Origin: Dyella_B sp035508675
GTDB taxonomy: Bacteria; Pseudomonadota; Gammaproteobacteria; Xanthomonadales; Rhodanobacteraceae
Assembly (NCBI RefSeq): GCF_035508675.1
Contig: NZ_DATJMN010000295.1
Location: 1-37,991, forward strand
Reading direction: 5' to 3'
Length of the DNA stretch: 37,991 bases
How positions within the stretch are numbered: the first letter of the stretch is position 1; each line of letters starts with the position of its first letter. Both the position numbers and the translations under genes were made by a program. Positions 16,224 through 24,139 of the stretch are shown here, in pieces. The notes under the pieces were generated by a model. That model had not been told where the DNA came from, made no database searches, and worked only from the letters and a program-made list of their open reading frames with translations.

Positions 16224-19028
16224 TTACAACCTCCACTTCACCCCTACTTCCCAGAAGCGGCCGACGATACCGGCATACCCCCAGGTCGGGTTATACATGT
16301 TCGCCGCATAGTTCAATGGATCGAGCGGCGGCTTGCGATCCGTCACGTTGTCCACCGAGGCCGTGAATGTGAGGTGGTCGTTCAACTTGTAGCTACCCAC
16401 CAGGTTGGCGTAGGTGAACGAAGACATCGTGCAGTTCGAAGCCAGCGGGCTGCCATCGGCGGCCAACGCATCAGCGCAGAACGGCGTGCCCGTGACATCT
16501 TCCGCCGATTCATATTCTTTGCTGGTGTAATAGATCGTAGCCGTCACGCTCAACGGACCATACTCGATGGTGTTTGCCCAGTTGCCGCGAGTGCGTGGCG
16601 TACCGGCACCCGAGGACAAGCCGTAAGGTCCTTGCGTTCCGACATAACTCTGCACTTGCCCACCGACGTCTTCCTTCCATTGGAATATCTGCGTACCCTG
16701 CAGCTCGCTGATGTACGTAATGCCATTGCCGAACGTAAAGTGCGCCTGCAAATCCAGGTCCAGGCCCGTGGTCTTCAGCCAATCGCCGTTGATGTAATCT
16801 GCGCCGATGAACACAGGGCGCAAGGGGGCGTTGGGAAACAACGGATCTGGCGCATCGAACACCATAGTGTAACCGGGCAGAACCGTGCCATTCGCGAAGT
16901 AGTTAGCCAACGCAGGCCCGGGGTTTGCCGGAATGATGACGTTGCTTTTGCGGATGTTGTAGTAGTCCAGCGAAGCGTTCAGCCAGCTGGTTGGCTGCAC
17001 CACTACACCGAAGGTGAAGCTTTGCGACTTCTCTGGCTTCAGGTTGGGATTACCAGTGCTACCTTGCTCAAGTGCATAGGGGTTGCTCACATACGCGTCA
17101 TTGCCGTGCGCGGCAAGGAAGGATGCAGGCGCCCCCAAACCAGCGACCGAATTGTTGGTAAAGCCTGCACTGAAGCTGCCAGCGCTTTCACCGAATTGCG
17201 GAGCGCGAAAGCCCTTGGAGTAAGTAGCACGCAACGCCACCCAGTCAAACGGTTTCCACTTCAGGCCGATCTTTGGCGAAAAGTTGTTGCCGACATGCGG
17301 ATAGTGATCGAAGCGACCGGAGGCATCAGCCTCCAGGCTGTCAAGCAAGGGCGCATCGAATTCGGCATAGACACCGCTGATGTTGCGTGAGCCGGTGATA
17401 AACGTGTCGCCCAGGCCCTGGTAAATGCCACCTGGATTAAGCGGCTGCTCCAACTGCGCCTCATGACGTAACTGAACGCCGGTGGCCAAGCCCGTAGGAC
17501 CGCCCGGCAGGTCGAACAGCTGGCGATTGACTGAGAAGTCAAACACGTCCATGTCCGCGTGGTCCGTCGTGCTGTACGGTGGTGAAACCGCATTGCGAAC
17601 AGCTGTGCTGTTCGATGACGGATTGACGAAGCTGTATGTTCCGTTCGCAATCGCATTGAGCAGACCTTGGTAACTCAGGAAGCCCGTTTGCGTATAGTCC
17701 AGCGATTGATGATTGCCAACCAGCGACGCTTCATAGTTCCAGTCGCCCCAGGCACCTTGCAGATCGAGCACGGCACGCAGGTTATGGTCATCGGTAATCG
17801 TCTGCTGCGGGATGTCACCAAAGGCATAGTTGATGTACGCGTATTGGCCCGGAAACGGATTGGATGGGTTTCCCGGTGGCAGCTCAATGGTGTTGGTGTT
17901 ATTGGGTACGCCCGATTGGATCTGGTTCACAAAGCCATTGATGATGGTCTTGTTCTCGACGTAGCTCAACGAGGCGTAAGCCTTGGTGGTATCGCTGAAC
18001 TTATACGTGAAACGACCGTAGACGCCATCCCTGTTCGAGTATTGCTGGGCGAAGCCGTACTGGTTTTGTTGATCCTGGGCGCAGTATGTGCCTTGGGCAA
18101 ACGTTACAAGCTGCGTGCCACCTGTGCAGGGACCCAATGGCTGTGTCGGGCCAGTGGCGGTCCCACCGGCTGTCGGTCCAGCCGGCGTCACCGAGCCGAT
18201 CGTGGAGCCCTGGTTGTTGCCGGGATTGCCCCAACGCAAATCGTTACCGCCTATGCCTGTGTAGTTTGCGCTGTTGAACGGATAGCTGCGATCGCGCAAA
18301 GGGATCGGCAAATTCTGCTCCCATTCCGCACTGACGTAAGCATTGTAGTGATCCGTATTCAGATCACCGAAGCCGCCCGCCACCGTGGCGCGTTTATGGA
18401 AACCGCCGCCGTGCTGTGAATCGCCGATTTCGGCACTGGCGTCCACGCCTTGGTAGCTTGGTTTGAGGATGATGTTGACCACGCCCGCGATCGCGTCGGA
18501 GCCATAGATCGACGATGCGCCATCCTTCAGTACTTCAATGCGCTCGACGGCGGCAAGCGGAATGGTGTTGAGATCAACGAATGAACGAATGCCATCGTCC
18601 ACCAGTGGATAGCTTGCCGAACGCTTGCCATCGATCAGCACCAGCGTGGAGTTGACGGTCAGGCCGCGCAGCGCGACGCCCGAAGCACCTGCCGCGAAAC
18701 CGGCATAGAACGAGTTCGGGATGCTGCCACTGTTATCCGCGGAGACGGCGCGCACCACATCAGAAACATTGGTGAAACCCGAACGCGCGATGTCCTGCGC
18801 GGTGATCACCGTCACCGGCGATGGTGTTTCAGTATCGACGCGTGGCAAGGCAGAACCGGTGACGGTAATCGTCTGCAGTTGCTTGGGATTGCCGGATGGC
18901 GCCTGTTGTTGCTGCGATTGCGTAGTGGATTGCTGGTCTTGCGGGGCAGTGCTTTGTGCGAAAACCGTTCCCGAAGCAGGCGCTAGTAGTAAACCTGCGA
19001 GCGAAAGCGCAAGTGGATGACGTTTCAT
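16224..19028 (-). CDS. TonB-dependent outer-membrane receptor (TBDR 2)
   Basis: The 934-aa receptor has a signal peptide (1-25, ending TVFAQ), a Gln-rich linker, the TonB-box-like TITVTGS near residue 51, a plug domain (PSPVTVITAQDIARSG, GVALRGLTVNSTLVLIDGKR, VERIEVLKDGASSIYGSDAIAGVVNIILK) and a barrel ending in WRL. Two cysteine pairs (PLGPC...GTYC and TPFC...SNC) are shared with TBDR 3 and are probably extracellular disulfides. The ATG at 19028 follows GGAGAGG; a TTG 15 nt upstream is less likely. The protein is a close paralogue of TBDR 3, its upstream neighbour. The substrate is unknown, and there is no adjacent periplasmic binding protein or transporter. Confidence 0.95.
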   Translation of the reverse strand: MKRHPLALSLAGLLLAPASGTVFAQSTAPQDQQSTTQSQQQQAPSGNPKQLQTITVTGSALPRVDTETPSPVTVITAQDIARSGFTNVSDVVRAVSADNSGSIPNSFYAGFAAGASGVALRGLTVNSTLVLIDGKRSASYPLVDDGIRSFVDLNTIPLAAVERIEVLKDGASSIYGSDAIAGVVNIILKPSYQGVDASAEIGDSQHGGGFHKRATVAGGFGDLNTDHYNAYVSAEWEQNLPIPLRDRSYPFNSANYTGIGGNDLRWGNPGNNQGSTIGSVTPAGPTAGGTATGPTQPLGPCTGGTQLVTFAQGTYCAQDQQNQYGFAQQYSNRDGVYGRFTYKFSDTTKAYASLSYVENKTIINGFVNQIQSGVPNNTNTIELPPGNPSNPFPGQYAYINYAFGDIPQQTITDDHNLRAVLDLQGAWGDWNYEASLVGNHQSLDYTQTGFLSYQGLLNAIANGTYSFVNPSSNSTAVRNAVSPPYSTTDHADMDVFDFSVNRQLFDLPGGPTGLATGVQLRHEAQLEQPLNPGGIYQGLGDTFITGSRNISGVYAEFDAPLLDSLEADASGRFDHYPHVGNNFSPKIGLKWKPFDWVALRATYSKGFRAPQFGESAGSFSAGFTNNSVAGLGAPASFLAAHGNDAYVSNPYALEQGSTGNPNLKPEKSQSFTFGVVVQPTSWLNASLDYYNIRKSNVIIPANPGPALANYFANGTVLPGYTMVFDAPDPLFPNAPLRPVFIGADYINGDWLKTTGLDLDLQAHFTFGNGITYISELQGTQIFQWKEDVGGQVQSYVGTQGPYGLSSGAGTPRTRGNWANTIEYGPLSVTATIYYTSKEYESAEDVTGTPFCADALAADGSPLASNCTMSSFTYANLVGSYKLNDHLTFTASVDNVTDRKPPLDPLNYAANMYNPTWGYAGIVGRFWEVGVKWRL

Positions 19029-19162
19029 TTGGAACCTCTCCAAGGTCTAACCGTTAGTGGTGTAACCGCTTGTGAGTTGTCCAATCGATCCGCTGGATGA
19101 CAAATTACTAGGGAATCCCTCCAGACCCCGAGCGTGGTCTATCACACCCTGGCCGTAGTGGA

Positions 19163-19191
19163 CAAGTCTTTAACATTGGCAATTATTTGCG
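19163..19191 (-). promoter_or_regulatory. Conserved upstream block of TBDR 2 with GCAA-N4-TTGC
   Basis: The palindrome GCAA-TTAT-TTGC (19179-19190) lies 151-162 nt before the ATG at 19028. Together with the adjacent CAAGTCTTTAACAT it matches 22320-22350 upstream of the paralogue, with one inserted base. Conservation amid otherwise diverged non-coding sequence suggests a regulatory site. Confidence 0.5.
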
Positions 19192-19279
19192 ACCCCGGCG
19201 ATATAGCAACGGGCGATAAGTACCGTGATGGAGGCGTTGACTGCTTCAGGCTGAATTTAAAACGATTTCACATTTGAGG

Positions 19280-19295
19280 AATAATGCGCATTATT
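19280..19295. promoter_or_regulatory. Perfect 16-nt palindrome, possible operator
   Basis: AATAATGC/GCATTATT is a perfect dyad, 252-267 nt upstream of the TBDR 2 start and downstream of the TBDR 3 terminator. It has Fur-like half-site composition, but the centre (GCGC) does not match the usual Fur consensus, so the regulator is left open. Confidence 0.3.
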
Positions 19296-19360
19296 TTGCG
19301 ACGTCACTTAACGTTGAAACGAAATGGCGCGTTACAACGGCAGTCTAATTTTTCAACCTT

Positions 19361-19400
19361 GCAAAAATAACGGCGCGTCGAATTCGACGCGCCGTTATCA
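19361..19400 (-). terminator. Strong terminator after TBDR 3
   Basis: A perfect 32-nt inverted repeat (19367-19398; arm ATAACGGCGCGTCGAA), followed on the minus strand by TTTTTGC, ends the transcript about 70 nt past the receptor stop at 19467. A-rich sequence on the other flank could also let it work on the plus strand. Confidence 0.9.
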
Positions 19401-19466
19401 AAAACAAACTTTGATGTGATGGCGATGCATGACGCCTGCGCGCCACGCATCACTACTTATCAAGGC

Positions 19467-22205
19467 TTAGAACTTTACCTTCACGCCAACATTCCAGAAG
19501 CGACCGACAACACCGGCCTGGCTATAGGTCGGGTTGTAGTTGTTCCCGGCATAGTTGGCGGGGTCGAACGGTGCCTTCCGATCGAACGCGTTCATCAGCG
19601 ATGCGGTCACTGCAAGGTGATCGTTGATGTCGTAGCTGCCAGTGAGGTCGAAGTCGTAGAACGAACCGACGTGGCAGTTGGACGGCATGAAGGCAGTACC
19701 CGCGGCGTTGTAGAACAGGCAGGAGCCCGGACCCACGCCGACGTCTTCGGCGATTTCCTGATAGCCACTGGTGTAGTACAGCGTACCGGTAACGGTCAGC
19801 GGACCATACATGACTGTGTTGGACCACGAACCCTTGGTGCGCGGCGTACCTGCGCCGGACGACAGGTTGTACGGACCCTGCGTACCGACGTAGCTCTGCA
19901 CGATGCCGCCCGGCAGGATCATCTTCCACTGGAAGATCTGCGTGCCCTGCAGCTCACTGATGTACTTCACGGCGCCGAAGTTCCAATGCCCCTGGATATC
20001 CAGGTCCAACCCAGTGGTCTTGAGCGAGTTGGCATTGATGTATTCGCCAGTGAGCACGGCAGGACGGGCCAGCGCACCCGGATGCTGCGGGTCGGCCAGA
20101 TCCGGCGTGATCGTTACGCCCGGCACAGTGCCGCCATTGGCCCAGTACTCAGCGAGCGCACTGCCGTAGTCGGGTGCGGTAATGACGTTGCTCTTGCGGA
20201 TGTTGTAGTAATCCAACGACGCATTCAGCCAGCTGGTCGGCTGCAGGACTACGCCGAAGGTAAAGCTGTTCGCCTTCTCCGGCTTGATGTTGCGGTTCGC
20301 CAGCGTGTACTCGGAAATCGCGTACGGCGAGGAACTGTAAGCGTTGCCGCCATGCAGCGCCTGGAAGCTGGCCGGCGGCGTGACGTTGACGAAGCCCTGC
20401 GCGGAGCTGGAGCCGTTTTCGGCGAAGCTCGGTGCGCGAAAACCCTTGGAGTACGTGCCGCGGACCGCAACCCAGTCCAGCGGCTTCCACTTCAGGCCGA
20501 TCTTCGGCGAGAAGTTGTTGCCCACGTCGGAGTAGTGGTCGAAGCGGCCCGAAACGTCGGCTTCCAGCGATTCGAGCAACGGCAGGTCCAATTCGCCGTA
20601 TGCACCGGCCACGTCGCGGCTGCCTTTCGTGGTGGCGTTACCCAGACCCTGGAACTCGAAGCCCGGGTTCAGCGTCGGATCGTCCTGTGCCTCATGGCGA
20701 ACCTGTGCGCCCAGCGCCAGGCCCATCGGGCCACCCGGCAGGTCCCACAATTCGCGGTTGGCGTTGAAGTCGAGCGAATCCAGGTCGGAGGTGGACGTCT
20801 TGGCATAACCAGGCGCCAACGAAGCACGCACCGCCGCCGAATTCGACGACGGATTAGCGAAATTGTAGCTGCCGTTGTTGATCGCCGTGATCAGCGCGTT
20901 GTAGTTGATGAAACCGAATTGGGTCGTATCGAGCGAGGTGTGGTTGATGGTCGCGGTGGTGTTGTAGTTCCAGTCACCCATGGTGCCCTGGACGCCGCCC
21001 ACCAATCGCATGTTGTGATTGGTGTAGTTGGTGCCTTCCGGAATATCACCAAACGCGTAATTGATCAGCGCGGGCGCACTGAACGGGTTGGACGGATTGC
21101 CGACCGGCAGCGTGATGTTGTTGGTGTTGACCGGCGTGCTGTTCTGGATCTGCGCGGGCGTATTTACGGCCCAGCTCTTGGACTGCATGTAGCTGGCCGA
21201 CAGGTAGGCCTTGGTGGTGTCGTTGATCTTCACCGTGAAACGGCCGTAGATGCCGCCCTGCTCCATCTGCGGTGCGACCTGGGTGTACTGATTGACCAGA
21301 TCCTGATAGCAATAGCTGCCCGCGCTATTGGTCACCAACTGGGTGTTGGGCGTGCAGCCGCGCAGTGGCTGCAGCAGGCCGGTGGCCGGGTTGGTGATCG
21401 AACCGACCGTGGAGCCGAAGCCATTGCCCGGCACGTACGGATTCGGGCCGCCGATCGAGCTGAGGTTGTTGGTGTTGTACGGGAAGTCGCGATCACGGCT
21501 CCAGATCGGGTTGTCCCGCTCGTACTGCACGCTGAAGTAAGCGTTGTAGTGATCCTTGTCCAGATCACCGGCACCCGCCAGGAAGGTGGCCTTCTTGGTG
21601 AAGCCGCCGCCGTGCTGCGAGTTGCCGACGTCCGCCGTGCCCTCGACGCCCTGGAAGCTGGGGCGCAGGATGATGTTGACCACGCCCGCGATCGCATCAG
21701 CGCCGTACAGGGACGATGCGCCGTCCTTCAGCACTTCGATGCGCTCGACTGCAGCGAGCGGGATGGTATTGAGGTCCACGAAGGAACGCTGGCCGTCATC
21801 GGACAGGGCATAGCTGGCAGCGCGCTGGCCGTCAATCAGCACCAAGGTGGAGTTCACGGTAAGACCGCGCAGCGCCACGCCGGAAGAGCCGGCCGCAAAG
21901 CCGTTGGTGAAAGCGTTCGGGATCGAACCGGAGTTGTCCGCGGAAATCGAGCGCACCACATCGGAAATGGTGGTGTATCCGCTACGGGCAATCTGTTGCG
22001 CCGTGATCACGGTCACCGGCGAAGGGGTCTCAGTGTCAATACGCGGAATTGCAGAACCGGTTACGGTGATGGTCTGCAGCTGCTTGGTGTTCTGCGACTG
22101 GTCCTGGCCGGTGGTAGCGGCGGGAGTGCTTTGCGCGAAAGCGGTGCCGGCGATCGGGGCAAACAGCAGGCCCGCCAACGAAAGCGCAAGCTTATTACGA
22201 GTCAT
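19467..22205 (-). CDS. TonB-dependent outer-membrane receptor (TBDR 3)
   Basis: The 912-aa paralogue of TBDR 2 has a signal peptide (1-25, ending TAFAQ), TonB-box-like TITVTGS near residue 45, a plug almost identical in motifs (PSPVTVITAQQIARSG, GVALRGLTVNSTLVLIDGQR, VERIEVLKDGASSLYGADAIAGVVNIILR) and a barrel ending GVKVKF with terminal Phe. The same two cysteine pairs are present (PLRGC...GSYC; GPGSC...SNC). The start has GGAGG 8-9 nt upstream. It probably arose with TBDR 2 by tandem duplication; the divergent loops suggest different ligands. The ligand is not identifiable from sequence. Confidence 0.95.
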   Translation of the reverse strand: MTRNKLALSLAGLLFAPIAGTAFAQSTPAATTGQDQSQNTKQLQTITVTGSAIPRIDTETPSPVTVITAQQIARSGYTTISDVVRSISADNSGSIPNAFTNGFAAGSSGVALRGLTVNSTLVLIDGQRAASYALSDDGQRSFVDLNTIPLAAVERIEVLKDGASSLYGADAIAGVVNIILRPSFQGVEGTADVGNSQHGGGFTKKATFLAGAGDLDKDHYNAYFSVQYERDNPIWSRDRDFPYNTNNLSSIGGPNPYVPGNGFGSTVGSITNPATGLLQPLRGCTPNTQLVTNSAGSYCYQDLVNQYTQVAPQMEQGGIYGRFTVKINDTTKAYLSASYMQSKSWAVNTPAQIQNSTPVNTNNITLPVGNPSNPFSAPALINYAFGDIPEGTNYTNHNMRLVGGVQGTMGDWNYNTTATINHTSLDTTQFGFINYNALITAINNGSYNFANPSSNSAAVRASLAPGYAKTSTSDLDSLDFNANRELWDLPGGPMGLALGAQVRHEAQDDPTLNPGFEFQGLGNATTKGSRDVAGAYGELDLPLLESLEADVSGRFDHYSDVGNNFSPKIGLKWKPLDWVAVRGTYSKGFRAPSFAENGSSSAQGFVNVTPPASFQALHGGNAYSSSPYAISEYTLANRNIKPEKANSFTFGVVLQPTSWLNASLDYYNIRKSNVITAPDYGSALAEYWANGGTVPGVTITPDLADPQHPGALARPAVLTGEYINANSLKTTGLDLDIQGHWNFGAVKYISELQGTQIFQWKMILPGGIVQSYVGTQGPYNLSSGAGTPRTKGSWSNTVMYGPLTVTGTLYYTSGYQEIAEDVGVGPGSCLFYNAAGTAFMPSNCHVGSFYDFDLTGSYDINDHLAVTASLMNAFDRKAPFDPANYAGNNYNPTYSQAGVVGRFWNVGVKVKF

Positions 22206-22319
22206 GTTTCATACCCTCCAAGGTACAGCGGATTGTGATTCGCCCAACTAGGTAGGGAAGGGGGAAGTTGGGCGTGTGGGGACACGAGGCCGAAGTCTTT
22301 CACAGACGCAAGCGGTCAT

Positions 22320-22350
22320 ACAAGTCCTTAACATCACGCAATGTTTTGCG
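22320..22350 (-). promoter_or_regulatory. Conserved upstream block of TBDR 3 with CGCAA-N4-TTGCG
   Basis: The palindrome CGCAA-TGTT-TTGCG (22337-22350; core 22338-22349) lies 133-144 nt before the ATG at 22205. It is followed toward the gene by a block reading CAAGTCCTTAACAT on the plus strand, matching the TBDR 2 region. A TATGAC hexamer downstream on the minus strand could be a -10 element, but no convincing -35 is seen. Confidence 0.5.
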
Positions 22351-22556
22351 ATGACAGCCGTAAAGTGAAATCTGAGGTCGCGCTGCTAATGCCGCGGCGC
22401 ACAAGAAAAATGCACAAAAGTCCGAATCTATCGGTGTTAGCGATATGTTTAGGCATCCGTACGGCTGCGCCGATCGGCCCGATCTTGTCTTAACGTCTGA
22501 CAGCGATTTGAATGACGAAGAAGCGACGACCTACGCTGGCCAGGCATCAACGAAAG

Positions 22557-22587
22557 AAAAAGCGCGCCGATCGCTCGACGCGCCCTT
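22557..22587 (-). terminator. Likely terminator of the gltBD operon
   Basis: On the minus strand GGGCGCGTCGA and TCGGCGCGC form a stem (one G-T pair) with a GCGA loop, followed by TTTTTCTTT. It is about 115 nt past the gltD stop. Confidence 0.65.
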
Positions 22588-22702
22588 TACTTCGTACTGG
22601 CTAACGGCATCGCAAGAAGCGATACCGAAAGATCAGCGACTCAGTCGGTGAACGATGGCCTGCGACAACTGCAACACAGCCGTCTTTCTTGATTCGTGTG
22701 CT

Positions 22703-24139
22703 TTAACCTACGGCCCGTGCGTTTACCGCCGCATTCGCCAACATGCCGGCGATGCTTCTGCCGGCTTCACGGCCGTCATACACCGCACGCACAACCAAAT
22801 CCGCGCCGCGCACATTGTCGCCACCGGCAAAGATTTTTGGATGGCTGGTCTGATGCGGCAGCTGGCCATTCGCACCAGTGACTACCTTGCCGGAACGCGC
22901 CAGTTCAACACCATGTGACGCCAACCAGTTCGGCGGACTCGGCAGAAAGCCGAAGGACTGGATCACGACGTCAGCCACGATGTCCGCTTCCGTGCCGGGC
23001 ACGTTCTGCGGCGCTGGACGTCCGTCACCGGAATCGACCAACTGCGTTTCCACCACGCGCACGCCGCGCACCTGGCCGTGGCCGTTGTCGAGAATGGCGA
23101 TCGGCTGGCGTTGGAACAGGAAAGTGACGCCTTCTTCGCGGCTGTAATTCACCTCGCGCGCGGAGCCGGGCATGCTGGCCTCGTCGCGCCGATACACGCA
23201 GGTGACGGATGCGGCACCGAGGCGGATCGCCGTGCGATTGCAGTCCATGCCGGTATCGCCGCCGCCCAGCACCACCACGTGCTTGCCGTGGAAGTCGAAG
23301 GTGGAAGCCGGTTCGTCACGCAGCAGGCGCTCGGTGTTGGCGATCAGGAACGGCAATGCGTCGTGCACGCCGAGCAGTTCGCGTCCGGGCAGTTGGCCAT
23401 CCACGAAGGTGTAGGCGCCGGTGCCGACGAAGATCGCGTCGTAGGTTTCCAGCAAGGCGCCGAATTCCACATCGCGGCCGACCTCCTTGCCGAGCAGGAA
23501 GCGCACGCCCATGCCTTCGAGCACCTCGCGGCGCGTGCGCACCACGCCCTTGTCCAGCTTGAACGGCGGAATGCCGAAGGTGAGCAGGCCACCGATTTCG
23601 TGCTGGCTATCGTAGACGTCCACGGCTATGCCTTCGCGGCGCAGGCGATCGGCGCACGCCAAGCCGGCAGGGCCGGCGCCGATCACCGCCACGCGGTGGC
23701 CAGTTTCGCGCACCTTGGAAAGATCCGGGCGCCAGCCCTGGCGCAAGGCTTCGTCGGTGACCCAGCGTTCGATGCTGCCGATGGTCACTGCGCCGAACTC
23801 GGTCTGCTCCAGCGTGCACGCACCTTCGCACAGGCGATCCTGCGGGCACACGCGGCCACAGATTTCCGGCAGCGGATTGGTTTCGTGCATCAGCGTGGCC
23901 GCTTCCATGATGCGGCCCTGCTGCACGAGTTTCAGCCAGTTAGGAATGTAGTTGTGAACAGGGCAGGCGTGTTCGCAATATGGATTGCCGCAATCGATGC
24001 AGCGCTCCGCCTGCGTGGCGGCCTGCGGCGACGCGAAGTCGCCACCGATTTCACCGTAGCCGAGCACGCGCACCGCCACTGGGACGGTGCGCGGCGGCTG
24101 TCGGGGCACGTCGAGGAATTGGAAAAGCTTGGCGCTCAT
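22703..24139 (-). CDS. gltD: Glutamate synthase small (beta) subunit
   Basis: The 478-aa subunit passes electrons from NADPH to the large subunit for glutamate formation. The N-terminus carries two cysteine clusters for 4Fe-4S centres: CIDCGNPYCEHAC (47-59) and CGRVCPQDRLCEGAC. Then come the FAD motif VIGAGPAGLACADRLRREGI and the NADPH motif VVVLGGGDTGMDC, and the C-terminal FAGGDNVRGADLVVRAVYDGREA. The ATG at 24139, with GGAGG, overlaps the gltB stop (ATGA), indicating coupled translation and equal subunit supply. An in-frame extension to 24250 lies inside gltB and is not used here. Confidence 0.97.
   Translation of the reverse strand: MSAKLFQFLDVPRQPPRTVPVAVRVLGYGEIGGDFASPQAATQAERCIDCGNPYCEHACPVHNYIPNWLKLVQQGRIMEAATLMHETNPLPEICGRVCPQDRLCEGACTLEQTEFGAVTIGSIERWVTDEALRQGWRPDLSKVRETGHRVAVIGAGPAGLACADRLRREGIAVDVYDSQHEIGGLLTFGIPPFKLDKGVVRTRREVLEGMGVRFLLGKEVGRDVEFGALLETYDAIFVGTGAYTFVDGQLPGRELLGVHDALPFLIANTERLLRDEPASTFDFHGKHVVVLGGGDTGMDCNRTAIRLGAASVTCVYRRDEASMPGSAREVNYSREEGVTFLFQRQPIAILDNGHGQVRGVRVVETQLVDSGDGRPAPQNVPGTEADIVADVVIQSFGFLPSPPNWLASHGVELARSGKVVTGANGQLPHQTSHPKIFAGGDNVRGADLVVRAVYDGREAGRSIAGMLANAAVNARAVG

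Larger units (their letters stand above)
19029..19466. other. 438-nt region between the two paralogous receptors
   Basis: It contains no gene. From the TBDR 2 start upstream it holds the block shared with the TBDR 3 promoter region (CAAGTCTTTAACAT then GCAA-TTAT-TTGC, 19163-19191), a perfect 16-nt AT-rich palindrome at 19280-19295 (AATAATGC/GCATTATT), and the terminator of TBDR 3 at 19367-19398. So TBDR 2 should have its own promoter rather than being read through from TBDR 3. Confidence 0.6.
22206..22702. other. 497-nt region between gltD and TBDR 3
   Basis: No gene is supported; a 68-codon ORF at 22445-22651 has no family signal or good ribosome site. The region holds the TBDR 3 upstream block with its GCAA-N4-TTGC palindrome (22320-22350) and a terminator hairpin for the gltBD transcript (22557-22587). 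Confidence 0.6.

Noticed and set aside
19280..19295. Fur box call
   Set aside because: The palindrome is perfect, but its GCGC centre and distant position do not fit the standard Fur 19-mer; kept only as an unassigned dyad.
19416..22238. 940-codon open frame on the plus strand
   Set aside because: It is the exact antisense shadow of TBDR 3, with no recognisable protein signal.
22445..22651. 68-codon plus-strand ORF between gltD and TBDR 3
   Set aside because: It overlaps the gltBD terminator hairpin, lacks a ribosome site and has no family signal.
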